Shown: positions 43,381 through 55,291 of the stretch, piece by piece
How the letters are laid out: every line of letters starts with the position of its first letter
Numbering within the stretch: the stretch's first letter is position 1
Origin: Pythium myriotylum
Lineage: Eukaryota > Oomycota > Peronosporomycetes > Pythiales > Pythiaceae
Length of the DNA stretch: 64,000 nt
Direction of reading: 5' to 3'
Assembly (NCBI GenBank): GCA_023091665.1
Contig: JALJCQ010000023.1
Coordinates: forward strand, 620,001-684,000
Program-made: the position numbers and the translations under genes
The notes under the pieces: model-generated
Told to the model about the DNA's origin: nothing
What the model saw: only the letters and a program-made list of their open reading frames with translations
Database searches by the model: none

Positions 43381-45797
43381 ATGTACAGGACGCTGCTGCG
43401 CCGCTCGCCGCTCAAGCGCCCGCGCGGCGTCGTCGGGCGCACTGGCGCCGCGCGGCTCTTGTCCGGCGCCCACGACGGCGAGCATCTCCAGCAGAGCAGC
43501 AAGGACGGCGAGGACGTGCCCCAGCGACTCGCAGACCTCGTGCTCATCCGCCACGGCGAGAGCGAAGGCAACGTCGCGCGCCAGCGATCGCTCAAGGGAG
43601 ACCACAGCCTCTTCTACGGCGAGTTCCTCAACCGCCACAGCAGCAACTGGCGCCTGACGGACCGAGGGCGACAGCAAGCCGCCGCGGCAGGCGAGTGGCT
43701 CCGTCGAAATGGACTCGTCAACTTCGACCGACTGCTCGTGTCCGAGTACTTGCGAGCTCTGGAGACGGCAGCTCGTCTCCAGCTGCCTGATGCGAAGTGG
43801 TTCGCCGAGATGCTCATCCGAGAGCGCGATTGGGGCCAAATGGACTTGATGTCGGAGCAGGAGCGCATGATCAAGATGCAAGATGAGCTTCGTCGACGAG
43901 ATCTTGACAGGTTCTACTATGCTCCGCCCGGAGGAGAGTCATTGGCGGCTGTAGCCCAACGAGCTGACCGTTTACTCAGCGTCCTTCACCGCGAGTGCGC
44001 CGACAAGAGAGCCATCGTCGTGTGCCATGGCGAGGTGATGTGGGCCTTCCGTACGCGAATCGAGCGCATGTCGCAGGATACGTTCCGTGAGCTGCAAGAA
44101 TCGGGTCAAATGGTCGACCAGATCCACAACGGCCACATCCTTCACTACACGCGTCGAGATCCTCAAACGGGAGAAATGGCGCCGTATTTCACGCACATGC
44201 GGTCTGTATGCCCCTGGAATGAGAAGCTTAGCCCGAAGGGCTGGATGAAAATTGAGCGTCCCGTGTATGACAACAAGATGCTTCTCGCGGTTGCCGAGCG
44301 TGTTCCGCGAATGATTGTCTCTGAGGAGTACCTTGACAAGACATACCAGCAGCCTGTCAGCTCAAGATTCCGAATAAGTGAGGCTACTGCTGTTGTCTCT
44401 GCCGAGCAGGAGAAGTTTGGAGGTGACTCCACCGGTCTGGATAATGCTATCGCCCAGCCTCCCGTCTTTACTGAGCCAAAACCCTCTATCAGTTTGAAAA
44501 AGGTGGTTGTCGTGAACAAAATGACGCGTTTTCAGCACGAATGTGAGCTTCACGGGAACACAGGGTGCGTCTCTGTCATCTACGAGTGCTTAAGGTGTTC
44601 TAACCGTTTACTTTTCGTTGACTTCACAGGGAAGCGCTTCGCAAGCAAATGTCCATGCGAGGATTTGTTTACGACCGTTTGAAGACGAGTCACGACCACC
44701 ATGTGCAAGCCCTGGAGGATATCACGACCACTTTCAAGGAACACGGCATTGAAGTTGCAGTTGTTGAAGCAAACCAAATGAGCCATGACGCCATTAATGG
44801 TGTCGACATGGTCTTTTCAGCAGGCGGAGATGGGACCTTTTTGAAAGCCGCGAGCTTCGTCAATCAGCCTATTCCTGTAGCTGGCCTCAACACGGATCCT
44901 GGGCGCAGTGAGGGCAAACTGTGCTGCTACAGTGTTGATAATGTGGAAAGCCGCTTCTCGTACGCGCTCGAGCGCTTACTATCAGGTGACTTCCGTTGGC
45001 GTTATCGGCAGCGCATCCGTGTTGGAATGGTCAACCAGGAAGGTTTCTGGTATGAGCTTCCTCGCTACGCTCTGAACGAGGTATTCATCGCCGAGAGCGA
45101 CGCATCTCGGCCTTCGCACTACAATATCGGAGTGGATCAAAATCAACGCGAATCCCAGCGAAGCAGTGGTATAATTGTGGCCACCGGGACAGGTTCAAGT
45201 GCCTGGTACTACAGTGCGGTGAGTCTCGTCCATTTTAAGAATTGTTTCTCCTGGACAAGAAGATCTCACAGGATCCGCCCCTCAATTGCAGTCTCAAATT
45301 TATCGTGAACAAGTGGCGAATGTGTTGGCAACAATGAATCATACACACACCAACGAGACCGTGACAGAACTCACTGAGCAGTATGTTGCGTCCTCCAGTT
45401 CGCCAATATTAGCTTGCTGAATGACTTTCTCAAATGCTAGGTTCAACCGCGAGAACATGTTCCCTGAAGACTCGCTCGACATGGGATATATTGTGCGTGA
45501 GCCAATCATCAACGAGACATTTGGTGACATCCGTTTCCGACGGTAAAAGTGACGATTACATTGCTGCAATTCGCTTGGATGCTAACGATAAATTGGCTTG
45601 GTGATAGGGGCCGCGCTCGTCGTGTCTCAATGCGCTCCCTTGGATGGGATATGAAGGTCAACCTTGACGGAATATACTCGGTGCCCCTTGACTATGGTGT
45701 TCAGGCGGTCATGAAAATTGGCGACGAGCCTAAATACGTGTTGCGGACCGTCGATTTCTCAAACATTCCGGGACAAGTAGAAAGGAAAATGAGGTGA
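43381..45797 (+). CDS. Histidine phosphatase (PGAM-like) fused to mitochondrial-type NAD kinase, 717 aa
   Basis: Model: join(43381..44564,44630..45218,45292..45380,45441..45542,45608..45797); phases consistent. The start MYRTLLRRSPLKRPRG is a mitochondrial presequence. Residues about 50-290 form a histidine-phosphatase domain with the full catalytic set: RHGES (H58), R125 in SEYLRALETA, E148 in RERDWG, and H216 in VVCHGE. From about 375 an NADK2-like NAD kinase follows: VNKMTRFQHE, SAGGDGTF (460-464 GGDGT), GLNTDPGRSEG, ATGTGSSAWYYS, and an RVSMRSLGWDMKVNLDG end. NAD kinase makes NADP from NAD and ATP (or polyphosphate). The two domains sit in one continuous exon: the phosphatase-to-kinase linker and the kinase's first motif are both in exon 1, so the fusion is not a prediction artefact. 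The phosphatase substrate is unknown. Confidence 0.9.
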
Positions 45798-45881
45798 ACA
45801 GTATAGATGGAAAGAAAAGAAACAGACCGACCGACAATAAAGCTAGGCTGGCAGGCCCTCTGTGTTCAACGTCTAATGAGC

Positions 45882-47617
45882 CTAGCGGTGTCGATGATCA
45901 CGTCCGCGAGAAGAGCTTCGAGAAGACGATGATGATCGTGACGAAGAGCGAGAACGTCTCGAACGATGACGGCTGTGTCGTCGTGATGATCCTCTATCGA
46001 CGCTTCGCTCGCGATCACGGCTTCGGCGACGACCGCGAGACCTGGAGCGAGATCGTGACAAGGATCTGGACCTCGATGATGAACGGTAACGACGACGGGT
46101 ACCGGTGTCGCTGCCTCTTTGACCAGCATGGTGTCCTCCATCGCGATCGTCCAATCGCTGACCTTCAGCCGGTTTGTGAAAACTAGGTTCATCCGCTGAG
46201 TGATAACCTTCTCTGGAAATATCCGTATTCGGTTGACGATGTCCACGTACATTCCCGGTCGGTGCTAAGACAGAGGAGCCAACTGGTTCACCTCGGACGC
46301 CACCAACATCACTTCCTGAAGCTTGTGAGCTGAGATTCTTTGCTACTCGACCGACGACGGCTTGCTGCACAACCTCTGGCAGAATGGTGCTTGGTTGGTT
46401 TCGATTGTATTCCTTAATCGCTTCCTGCACAACTATGTCGTGCCATGCGACGTACTGAGCCCGGTCAGCAAGTTTCGGGAGAAGGAAATCAAACAGCCGA
46501 GTTTCTTCTTCCCTTTCGGCCTTCGTCACACTCAGGAATTCGTTTAACTGCGTCAAAGAGAGCACATTAGGAGCGCAAATCGTTCCTCTTCGAAGTTAGA
46601 ACAGTACCTCTTTTTCCCAGAGCTTCTCCTGCACGGACAAGGGTAGAAATCCTAATACTTCCTCGTTCAGTTTCTTGAGCTGGTCAGCTGGAAAGTGTTC
46701 TTCCCGAGTGGCTAAAAACACTGACAGTGTGAGCTTCTCGTCGAAATCACCACGTTCTCGCTGTCGCTGGAAGAACTGTCGGACAGTCTTGGAAAAGGCC
46801 TTTTTTGTATCCTTCAGTTTTTGCTTCTTCTCCGATTTCAGATCGCCACGACGATTTTTCACGAACTCCTCGAAGATCTCACGTCGCTCATCCATCCTGT
46901 ACACAGCAATGGATTCGTTAGCGGACACAGGACCGCACATGACCAATCATCAGGTTCCACGCACGATGGTATTGCGAGAAATCGGGGATCGACAGCAATC
47001 TGGGGAAACGCGACGCTCCACTTGCAAAATGGCATGATTTTTTTCTCGCGCAGCATCTCCCGAAAACTCTCTCTCGAGAGTTGTGCCTCCTGGTCACGCT
47101 TTCGAATTCTCTCCAACTCCTCGGCGGATGGTGGCGTCACTGGCTTCTCGCGAGATTCGCTTCCCACTCGCTCTTTCTTCTTTTTAGCTTTCGATTCTTT
47201 CTTCTTCGCATCGCCATCCGCAACAGGTAATGCCTTTTTGGCTTGACCAGGTGGTGGTGGCGGTGGTGGTGGGACTGAACCGTGGCCGTTGCCAGGAACA
47301 ACAGGTTCAACACCCCACTGCTCAGGGCGTACCCATACGGACTCGCGTGTCTTCTCATTGAAGTAGTATAGAGTTCCATCGCCAGAGTCGTGCGCCGTCC
47401 ATGGTCCGCAGCGTGCGAGAGCGCCATCCAGCATGAGCTTCATCATGAAATCGCTCTCGAGCGAACGAAGCTCCTCGGGCACCTGCCATCTCGACTCGCC
47501 GCTTTCGAGGTTGTAGTAGAACAAGTGGCCGTCGTCGTCGTCATGCACCGACCAGGGGCCGACGATGTCGAGCGCGTGCGCGCGGAAGGCGGCGTCGTCG
47601 TCGTCACTCGCCCCCAT
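45882..47617 (-). CDS. PRP40-like WW/FF splicing protein with RS tail, 535 aa
   Basis: Model: complement(join(45882..46547,46608..46896,46965..47617)); donors GTGCGT and GTACTG, phases match, with a CTAAC branch in the first intron. Two WW domains come first (about 20-50, GPWSVHDDDDGHLFYYN; about 75-105, GPWTAHDSGDGTLYYFN), then eight prolines, a Lys-rich stretch, and FF-type helical domains (SRESFREMLREKKIMPF; TLSVFLATREEHFPAD; FDFLLPKLADRAQYVAW). The end is a 60-residue RS domain. PRP40/TCERG1-type proteins bridge U1 snRNP, branch-site factors and RNA polymerase II. An RS tail is unusual for PRP40 but common in other splicing factors. The first ATG is 47617. It shares a 122-bp divergent promoter with the coiled-coil gene at 47740 and converges with the NAD kinase gene, 84 bp apart. 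Confidence 0.85.
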
Positions 47618-47739
47618 TTCCAATTGCGCTTGAGCTGCTGGAGCTCGAGCCAAAGTCGTCGATCAAAACCAGGTAATATCGCAACATTAATCTCGAAAGA
47701 CGGTGCATTTGTAGAATCAGCAAGTGGCAAACCAGCAGA

Positions 47740-48156
47740 ATGGAGGAGAAAGGGAGCCCCGCGGCGACGGCGTCGGAAGAAGAGAAGCAGGAGGCGGCTC
47801 AGCTCAAGGAACTCGAGCTGCGGCTCGAGGGCGTTCGGTCCGCGAAGAAAATCGTCCAGGAGCAGCTCGATCAGCTGGACGCCGAGGCGAAGAAGCTCGA
47901 ACTCCTGGAGCGCAAGTCACAGCAACAAATTGATGCCCACGCGACCAAGCTGACCCGCCTGCAGCAGCTTCAAGCCGATGAAGCCAAGCGGCGCGAGGAA
48001 GCGCAGACGCGGCGTGCAGAACAAGACGCTGCACGCAAGAGACGTGAAGAAGAGGAGCGCCAGCGACGAGAACGAGCGGTGGACGGAGCGTCCTATGGCG
48101 ACGACGCCGACCTGGCCACGCTTGAAGAGTTCCTAGCGGATGAATCGCGCATGTAG
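47740..48156 (+). CDS. Small coiled-coil protein, 138 aa
   Basis: Single exon from ATG 47740 (MEEKGSPAATASEEEK). Residues 15-110 form a continuous charged coiled coil with heptads (LKELELRLEGVRSAKKIV, LERKSQQQIDAHATKL, then a run rich in Arg and Glu). The acidic end is DADLATLEEFLADESRM. No localisation signal is seen. The family is not recognised; coiled-coil composition makes homology guesses unsafe. Its start lies 122 bp from that of the PRP40-like gene on the other strand, so the two may be co-regulated. Confidence 0.7.
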   Translation: MEEKGSPAATASEEEKQEAAQLKELELRLEGVRSAKKIVQEQLDQLDAEAKKLELLERKSQQQIDAHATKLTRLQQLQADEAKRREEAQTRRAEQDAARKRREEEERQRRERAVDGASYGDDADLATLEEFLADESRM

Positions 48157-49252
48157 GCTGCCAGCACCATCCGCTTGGCGAGATCTTTACCGACGAATGG
48201 CTTGGCTGTGGGCGGGGACGTCGCAGCCATGTTGGAAAGTTTCTAGACGACCTGTTTCAATCTGGGTCTAGACTTGATCTTGCCCAGACGGGGGCACGTG
48301 CGTCCACCTTTTGGCTCACTGGCGTTTGGTGAAAATATTGCGTGGATCCATCGCATAACAGATCCCCAGCCCAATCTTTCCATGTGCGCAGCGAACTTGC
48401 ATCTCTCGGCACCATCTGGCGATCGGAGCTCGCCGCATGGTTGCCGATCAGAGAGAAGTCCTGTGTGAACACGGTGAAGCGCTGACTCGATTCAGTCTCA
48501 TGCAGCCGCCGCCGAAAGTCCACAAGTTGGATCGAATTTTCCTAATAGATTCGGTCGACCGTACCTGGACCAAACTTTTGTGAAATCCCACATTACGCCT
48601 CCTTGAAGAACGGGAACTTGTGGAAAAACGAAAACGAAAACGGAGCTGCTCAGCAGCAACTAACGTCCTGGTCATCCATCCGGTGGCGTTGATTTCACCT
48701 GGGACACCCCCCTCCGGTGCACTGTTCGACCGTCTTTTAGAGAGGACCGCTTCATAGACTCAGTCCTTTGACGAGAAGTGAAAGGATCGTCTTGTTCGCA
48801 CAAGGAGACTCGTCCAAAAGCGAGAGGTTTACGGTCGAATCCGGCGGCTCCTCCCCCTGCCTCTTACCGTGCTCGCAGCATCAGGGCAATGTGGCCAGCG
48901 GTGCCAGCTGTTTCTGATTTGAAAATCGCGATTGGCTCAAATACGCTTAAACTGTCCAGGATTGGTGGATAATTGTCCACGCGGCTTCAATTTATCCCCC
49001 CACTCCTCCTCGTGCTCTCACTCTCGCTCTCTCACTCTCTCTCGCACCTTCATCGGCTTGATAACTGCGAGCCAAGCAAGAGGGTCGGCCGGAAGATTTC
49101 AACGCCCTCGATCTCCTCCCCACCGAACGGCCCGCGCCGCACTTGAGCTCGAGACGACCGCGCATCTCACGACGAGAGACCGAGCGCCGCTTGCCAACGA
49201 GAAGCCGAGAACACCAGCGCCGCCGACCCGCGCTTTTTAACATTGACGCATC
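48157..49252. other. Intergenic region upstream of the MAP kinase
   Basis: About 1.1 kb with no convincing coding sequence. A pyrimidine-rich tract of CTCTC/CTCAC repeats at about 49004-49045 precedes the MAP kinase leader by some 200 bp and may be promoter-associated. Short open frames on both strands show no domain. Confidence 0.5.
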
Positions 49253-51209
49253 ATGGATACGCAGCAGCTCGAGAACCGCAAGCGTAAGAACCCCTCGACC
49301 CCCACTGGTCTTCCAGTACCCCCTAATTCGGTCGCCAATGGGAATGGCGCCGACGCTGTCGCCGCCTCACCGAGCGGCATGCCCGTTCCCTCGCCCGGTC
49401 TGAAGCGAAGCTCCAAGATGTTCCGTCCCAACTACCCGGTGAACGGCGCCACGAACGGTATTCCGGCGGGAGCTGGGCTCCCGCCAACTGCACCTACCCC
49501 TCCATCGGCGATGAACGGCACCGCTGCCATGCCTGCCGCAAACGCTGTGTACACGTCGGACCAGTTCATCGACCATAACCGTGCGATGTACAATGCCAGT
49601 GTCGCCCCGACTCCTCATGGACCAGTGGGAATGATGCCTCCGACGCCAGCCTTCGCAGACCATGCGACAGGCTTTCACGGAGGCGCAGACGGTTTCGAGA
49701 GCACACCAACTGATGACGGATTCCCTTCCAACTCGTCTACTGCAGGAGCGGCTGCAGCTGCTGCGGCGAACGCTGCAGCTAATGCTGCTTCGAGTGCTGC
49801 CAAGGCGACAACGCCTTCCCCGATGGCCCGTGCAACACCGCTGAACTTGCGAAGCTTTGCGAACTGGAACGTGTCTAGTCGGTACCAGCTTGTTCGCCTC
49901 ATCGGCAAGGGATCGTACGGTCAAGTGGCTGAGGCCTTTGACACGGTGCGCCAGAAGAAAGTTGCCATCAAGAAGATCGTCAACGTGTTTGACCAAGAAA
50001 TCGACTGTAAGCGCCTCTATCGTGAGATCTACATTCTTCGCCGTTTGAACCACCCGCAGGTGATCCATCTTCTGGACGTGATCCCACCTGAGAACTATGA
50101 AGCGTTCACGGACCTTTACTTGGTCTTCGAGTTCCTCGACACAGATTTGCATAAGCTCATTATGAGCCCGCAGTATTTGACCATTCGTCACATCCAAGTA
50201 TTCCTCTACCAGTTGCTTTGCGGTGTGAAGTACATCCACTCAGCTAACGTCATCCACCGCGATATGAAACCGGCAAATATTCTGCTTAACGAGGACTGTA
50301 CGCTCATGATCGCTGATTTCGGCCTCTCTCGTGTGGTCGAGGCGGACCGAATGGACGAGCTCGGCAAGGACGATTTGTACTCGCCCAAGGATGCCAAGTC
50401 GCCGACGACCTCGGACATGTCCACCACGCCGTCACCGTCGACTACGCCTTCGGGAAGCAACGGTGATGCCCCCAAGATCCGTCGCCAGCTCACCAAGCAC
50501 GTTGTGACTCGCTGGTACCGTGCCCCCGAGCTTATCCTCCTCCAGGATTACAACTACGCTGTTGACGTGTGGAGTGTGGGGTGCATCTTTGGTGAGCTAT
50601 TGAGTATGCAAGTGGAAAGCTGCCCTCGTTACCAAGAACGTGTGCCATTGTTCCCGGGTCGATCTTGCTTCCCATTGAGCGCAGACCGACCGACGACTTA
50701 CTCGGATAAGCTCGATCAACTCAACGTGATTTTCAACGTCATTGGCACGCCGAGTGAAGAAGATATCGGAAACCTCGGCGAAGTGAAGCAGTACCTTCGC
50801 AAGCTGCCGAAGAAGGAGCCTCGCGACCTCAAGGAAATGTACGCGGGGGCTCCAGCTGAGGGACTTGATCTCCTCAAGCGGATGCTTGCCTTCAACCCAG
50901 ACTTCAGGATATCGGTACGTGGATGAGACACTGGCCACGCTTTCTGATGCTCGTTTAACTCACGATCTTTTTCTAGGTGGACGAGGCTCTGAACCATCCA
51001 TTCCTGGCTCCAGTCCGCCGTGTTCAGTCTGAGACCAGTGAGCCAAACCCGTTCGGTATGGAATTTGAGAACGTCCCATTGGACAAAGATGCTCTCAAGG
51101 GTACGTGCTAGCTCGAGTTCCTCTGACATCGACGTGTGGCTTACCTTCCGTTTCTTCAGCCCTCATTTTCGAGGAGATCAAGCATTTCGCCGAGCGCAAC
51201 CAGAGATGA
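49253..51209 (+). CDS. MAP-kinase-like CMGC protein kinase with TKH activation motif, 611 aa
   Basis: Model: join(49253..50914,50977..51100,51160..51209); donors GTACGT, phases consistent. About 200 residues of Pro/Ala/Asn-rich low complexity (including an Ala run) precede the kinase domain. Visible motifs: glycine loop GKGSYGQV, VAIKKI, YREIYILRRLNHP, HRDMKPANILLN, DFGLSR, TRWYRAPELIL, DVWSVGCIFGELL. After DFGLSR the activation loop carries about 60 extra Ser/Thr/Pro residues and ends in T414-K-H416 where MAP kinases have TxY. A MAPK-typical C-terminal extension is completed by exons 2-3 (ALIFEEIKHFAERNQR). Catalytic residues are intact, so it should phosphorylate Ser/Thr-Pro sites; activation by dual phosphorylation is not possible in the usual way. 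Confidence 0.92.
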
Positions 51210-51534
51210 TGATCGCGATTCCATGTGCATATTCGTGTGGTTTGATGCAGCCTTCGAAGAGAAATTGCGCAACCAGAAGTTTGAGGCGAAGGATTGGAGA
51301 TGTCACGCCATTGGTTTCCCCCTCTGGGCAACTGAGTAGCAGACTGGGAGCGGATGCCTCCTGCGTGGCGTCAGTTTGATAGAAGAAGCAGAAAAAAAGA
51401 GACTTTGTGAACGATATTGAAGAAATGGATACAACGGATAGAAGAACAGTTTCCCCCTCCGGCCCGTGGCTTGCGCGTCCCTCGTTGCGTCTTTCATGGC
51501 TTCTCCAGCGGGCTGACCTGTGCGCGTCCCTCCG

Positions 51535-51837
51535 ATGGTCTCCCGAAATCCCATCGACCGCTTGGCGGACGCACCGTCTGAAGTTGAGGCTCAGATGCGC
51601 AGAGCATCAAACAGAGCGATGTCTTGTTCAGCCATGTCTCCTCAATCATGCAGCTGCGCGGAAGCCATCACAGCCCCGGGAGAAAGCGTCGCAGCTGCGA
51701 AAAGATCGCAACGCTTCTTCAACCTCGAAGTGAACCCATTCGACCACCTACTGTCAGATGAGCAGCTCCCAGTGCAGAAACGTGCGTTGAGTCACGAGAG
51801 TCACAATAGCGAGGTTCTCTCACACTTGATAATTTGA
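51535..51837 (+). CDS. Possible small gene or upstream exon, 100 aa
   Basis: An ATG-initiated frame (MVSRNPIDRLADAPSEVEAQ) ends LSHLII. Its composition, with NLEVNPFDHLLSDEQLPVQ, looks more protein-like than chance frames nearby. It may stand alone, or its GAG|GTTCTC could splice in phase 0 to the CAG acceptor at 51935, adding about 93 residues to the next gene. Neither option is proven; the donor is weak. The rest of 51210-51929 shows no gene. Confidence 0.35.
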   Translation: MVSRNPIDRLADAPSEVEAQMRRASNRAMSCSAMSPQSCSCAEAITAPGESVAAAKRSQRFFNLEVNPFDHLLSDEQLPVQKRALSHESHNSEVLSHLII

Positions 51838-51929
51838 GTGCGACAAAGACTAAAATATGTGTTCGTAGAGGGATTATTTTTTCGAAAGGATGTATGGCAT
51901 GTCCATGATCGTGTCTGTGACGACGGTCG

Positions 51930-54900
51930 ATGCAGTCGCCACCTCCCGCGCGCTCTCCCATGACCGCAGCTAGCAGTGTGGATCGACTACTAGCGCCTCC
52001 GCCTGGCTCTGAACGTCTCACAGAGGCATCTAGCTCCTTTGAAGCGCAGTATGCCGTGCTGAGCGAAGCGAATGCGAGAAGCGCGGCGCTGGAGATGATG
52101 CTCCGCGACAGTCAGCCACTGCTGTGGCTCGACAGTGGGCTCGCTCTGCGTCGACGGAAGGATAACGCAAGTCGCCATGCAAAAGAAGCTCGGAGAGAAG
52201 TGGAGAAGGTACATATTGAAGATGTCGACGACTTGGAGCTGCTGATGGAGTCGGATCTCAGGCGCCGACGTCGTGTGCAGTGGGAAGTTGCCAAGCGAAT
52301 CGCCCGCGTCGAGCGAGAAATCACCAAACTACCGACTGCTCAACGATCCTGGCATGTCAGAGAGAGGAAGCAGCGGGAGGAAGAGGAGAAACGCCGTCGA
52401 CAAGAGGAGATTCAGCGCGAGAAGGAGAGAAAACAGAACGAAACCGCAGCCCGACTGAAGAGAGAGCGAGAGAGAAAAATGGTTTCGAACAGAGAATTAA
52501 GCCAACGGCATGAGATCTTGCATACGCCACTGGATGCCCAGAAGAAATTAATGACCGCGCCAACAGAAGGGGAACTCCAGCAAAAGTCAGACGTGCATCT
52601 TGATGTCAAGTTCGATCCATCGGTGGGGTTAAGGCAGTCTCCAACATCGACTGGCAATATCGTAGAGCCTTTAAAGTCTCTTCAGAAAAAGGAGAATACC
52701 GTACCGTATCCACCGCCAGTTGCCACCCAAGCAGAGGAAAAGAGTGTCAATTCTCGTGATACGCCATTTCGGACTGCAAACGAGTCTACGGAAGGCAATG
52801 CACGAACTGACCATATCTCCAGTCTTCAAACCTGCTCAAATTGTGACATTGCTCCAGAACATGAAGAATACGTCAGCCTAGACACAGACGCACCATCTAA
52901 GCAAGTACGGGTAACTGGAAAGGATCAGGGTGATTTCATTCCCTCATCCCTTGGCCGCCAAGTTCTTTCCGACTACCGAACCGTACCAACTCCAGTATCG
53001 TTTGGTCCACTAGCTGTAACAGGACCTCGCACTCATCGAAAGCTTAATGGTGACGTTATTCGGAGGCTGTTTAATGATCTGGACACGGACCGTGACGGTC
53101 ATCTGAATCGCGTTGAGACCTCAATAGCATTACATCGACTACAACTCAATGTACATGCCCCACGTGTTATCGCCTTCTTCAAGCGGATCCATTCCAACGA
53201 GAAAAATTCACATCGTGGTTCCATGAATAGTCGAATGAACGCCACAAGACAGGGTCCACTTAGCGAATTGATCAACTATCAGCAGTTTGCTGCGTTCGTC
53301 TCTATGGCATTCGATCAGCAACAACTGGATCAACCAAAGAGCCGCAAGGATAAGTGCGGCCAACTTATCAACTCTCGAAACAACATCTCTTCATCTGATA
53401 GCTCACTCATGAAAAATTCCTCGCCCAATCGTACTAGCCAGCCTTCGCTTGTAGTGCCGCTTTTGGATGGATCCGCACTTGTTGACAAGCAGGTCAGTCT
53501 AGACTGGGAGGAGGGAGACGCTGGGCGGAGACGTATCGAGCTACCTGAAGAGGAAGATACTGCAGCACGCATTTTAAGCCAGATACCAGATTGTCTAACG
53601 ATGCAAGTTTTATCGGCCATGGAATCACAATCGGATATGCAGCAGCTCGTTCGACGCAGCCTCGAAAGAGTCTCAGCTGATCTTGACAATTCGGTGGTGG
53701 AAAGTGTTACGCGCAAGCTGGTAGAACAGTGCGCTCACAATTTCCTTGTAAATGGAGTTCCACGAGGTGAACAGCTTGATGATGAAGGCTTGGAGGACAT
53801 CAGTGGACTTCGGGGCGCTGGGACACTCTTTGAGGCACTTGGGAGCTATTGTGAGACTCCGCATACAGGAGAGGAGGCAGAACTTACTATGAATGAGTGG
53901 TGGAGTGAGCTGACAGAAGAGCAAATTTCTGCTCTAATTCAGGAAATTTGGAGAGCCCGAGAACAAACAATTACTATACCCGTTGCCAATGAAGACTGTC
54001 GCCCGTTACCGAGTGAAAATGTTGATTCTCGGCCACTGCCAGATAAGTTGGAGGAGAAGCACGTGTCTCTTGAGCTCAGGAAATCAACTCACGATGAGGA
54101 GTTGATGCCCCGCTCCCGGGTCCTTCGTGTGGCAGAGAAGGCTGTTCAAACCAGGAGTATCGAGCTGACAGTGATTTCAATAACTACTTCATCCTCACCT
54201 TCACCTCCTCCACCGCCTCCACCTCCCCTGCCTCCATCACCACCAGTCACCCCATGCTTGCCACAACTAGGGCCGACGAACCCAACGCAACCACCAATAT
54301 TACAACCGGAAACACTACCATCACAACCGCATGTTCGTACTGCTCTCGCGCGTGCCATTCTCGGAACTGATGAGCCAAGTCGTGCTAGCCCATTATCTCA
54401 GCGACGTGAAGACCTGGAGCTAGATAGGACGGCTGCAACAGTTGCAGACTTGCGGCGCCAGCGTCGTCATCGGCGAGTGACCGAAAGCACATCTAAAAGC
54501 GACGCAAGCGACAACTCGGCTATATCCTCTGTGAGTGTTAAGTCAGAGAATTTGCTTACCCAACCCGAGGCATTTCAGTGTCGTGAAACTCCATCAAAAT
54601 CGACGAACGACTCGCCACTTGGAGGTGATTCATTCCTTAACTCGATCGATCCGACCAGTTCAATACCAGTTAGTGAGGTTCATATTCAACCTGCGCTCAC
54701 CCCCGCGTCACCCATACAAGGAAGTCGCAGCAACAGGGCCTCGTACTCGTCTGACGATGTCCTCAGTTATTCAAGTAGTCTCGCGAGCAGCATCAACCTC
54801 TTTCGAGAGTTTGGAGCTGAAGACACCTGGCTCAATGCGTCACGCCGTCGCCGTGAACGTCTTAAGCGTCGTAGCCAACTTGCCCGTGAAAAAAAGAGGA

Positions 54901-55279
54901 AAGATACGGTTGAGAGTTTTGGGCCAAATGATGACGGCGAGATGTCAGAGGGAGAGATTCGGCGCCTTTCAGATCTGAGTGATGGCGAGTTGTTTGGACC
55001 CACCCGGCAAAAAGTTGTGCGAGTCAAGAATCACCGTGTTGCGGATGACTTCTCGCGTGAAAGTGTAAATGAACCTATCAGGACCAGTGATTCTCTTGAG
55101 TCGGGCGAGATGCTGCCCCGGGTGGTACGTTTGTGTGAGTGCAAATATTATGAGAGCTCATTAACATAGACCATGAGCTGTAGGTTCAATTTCAGCCTTA
55201 CCGACAGCAAGTCTTTAAGAGTAACGCATCCTCGTTGGAGTCTGGAGAAGCAGAAGAAGGAGTCGTTGAAGATGGTTAG
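51930..55279 (+). CDS. Large EF-hand, coiled-coil protein, 1096 aa
   Basis: Model: join(51930..55124,55184..55279); donor GTACGT, acceptor CTGTAG, phase 0. Splicing replaces a stray end by an acidic one (SSLESGEAEEGVVEDG). The N-terminal 200 residues are a highly charged coiled coil (REEEEKRRRQEEIQREKE). One EF-hand lies at about residues 382-393, DTDRDGHLNRVE, with the full set of calcium-ligand positions; no second loop is obvious, so pairing may be intermolecular. A helical region with VLSAMESQSDMQQLVRRSLE follows at about 555-610, a proline run at about 755-770, and Ser-rich, basic C-terminal stretches (SRRRRERLKRRSQLAREKKRK). A calcium-responsive scaffold, perhaps cytoskeletal or ciliary, is a guess. 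ATG 51930 was used; 51960 is an alternative. Confidence 0.78.
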
Positions 55280-55291
55280 CGTGTGTTCGGC

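Noticed and set aside
45866..46252. Alternative minus-strand frame overlapping the RS exon of the PRP40-like gene
   Set aside because: The RS-encoding frame continues without a break from the FF region, and GAC/CGA-type repeats open the other frame by chance.
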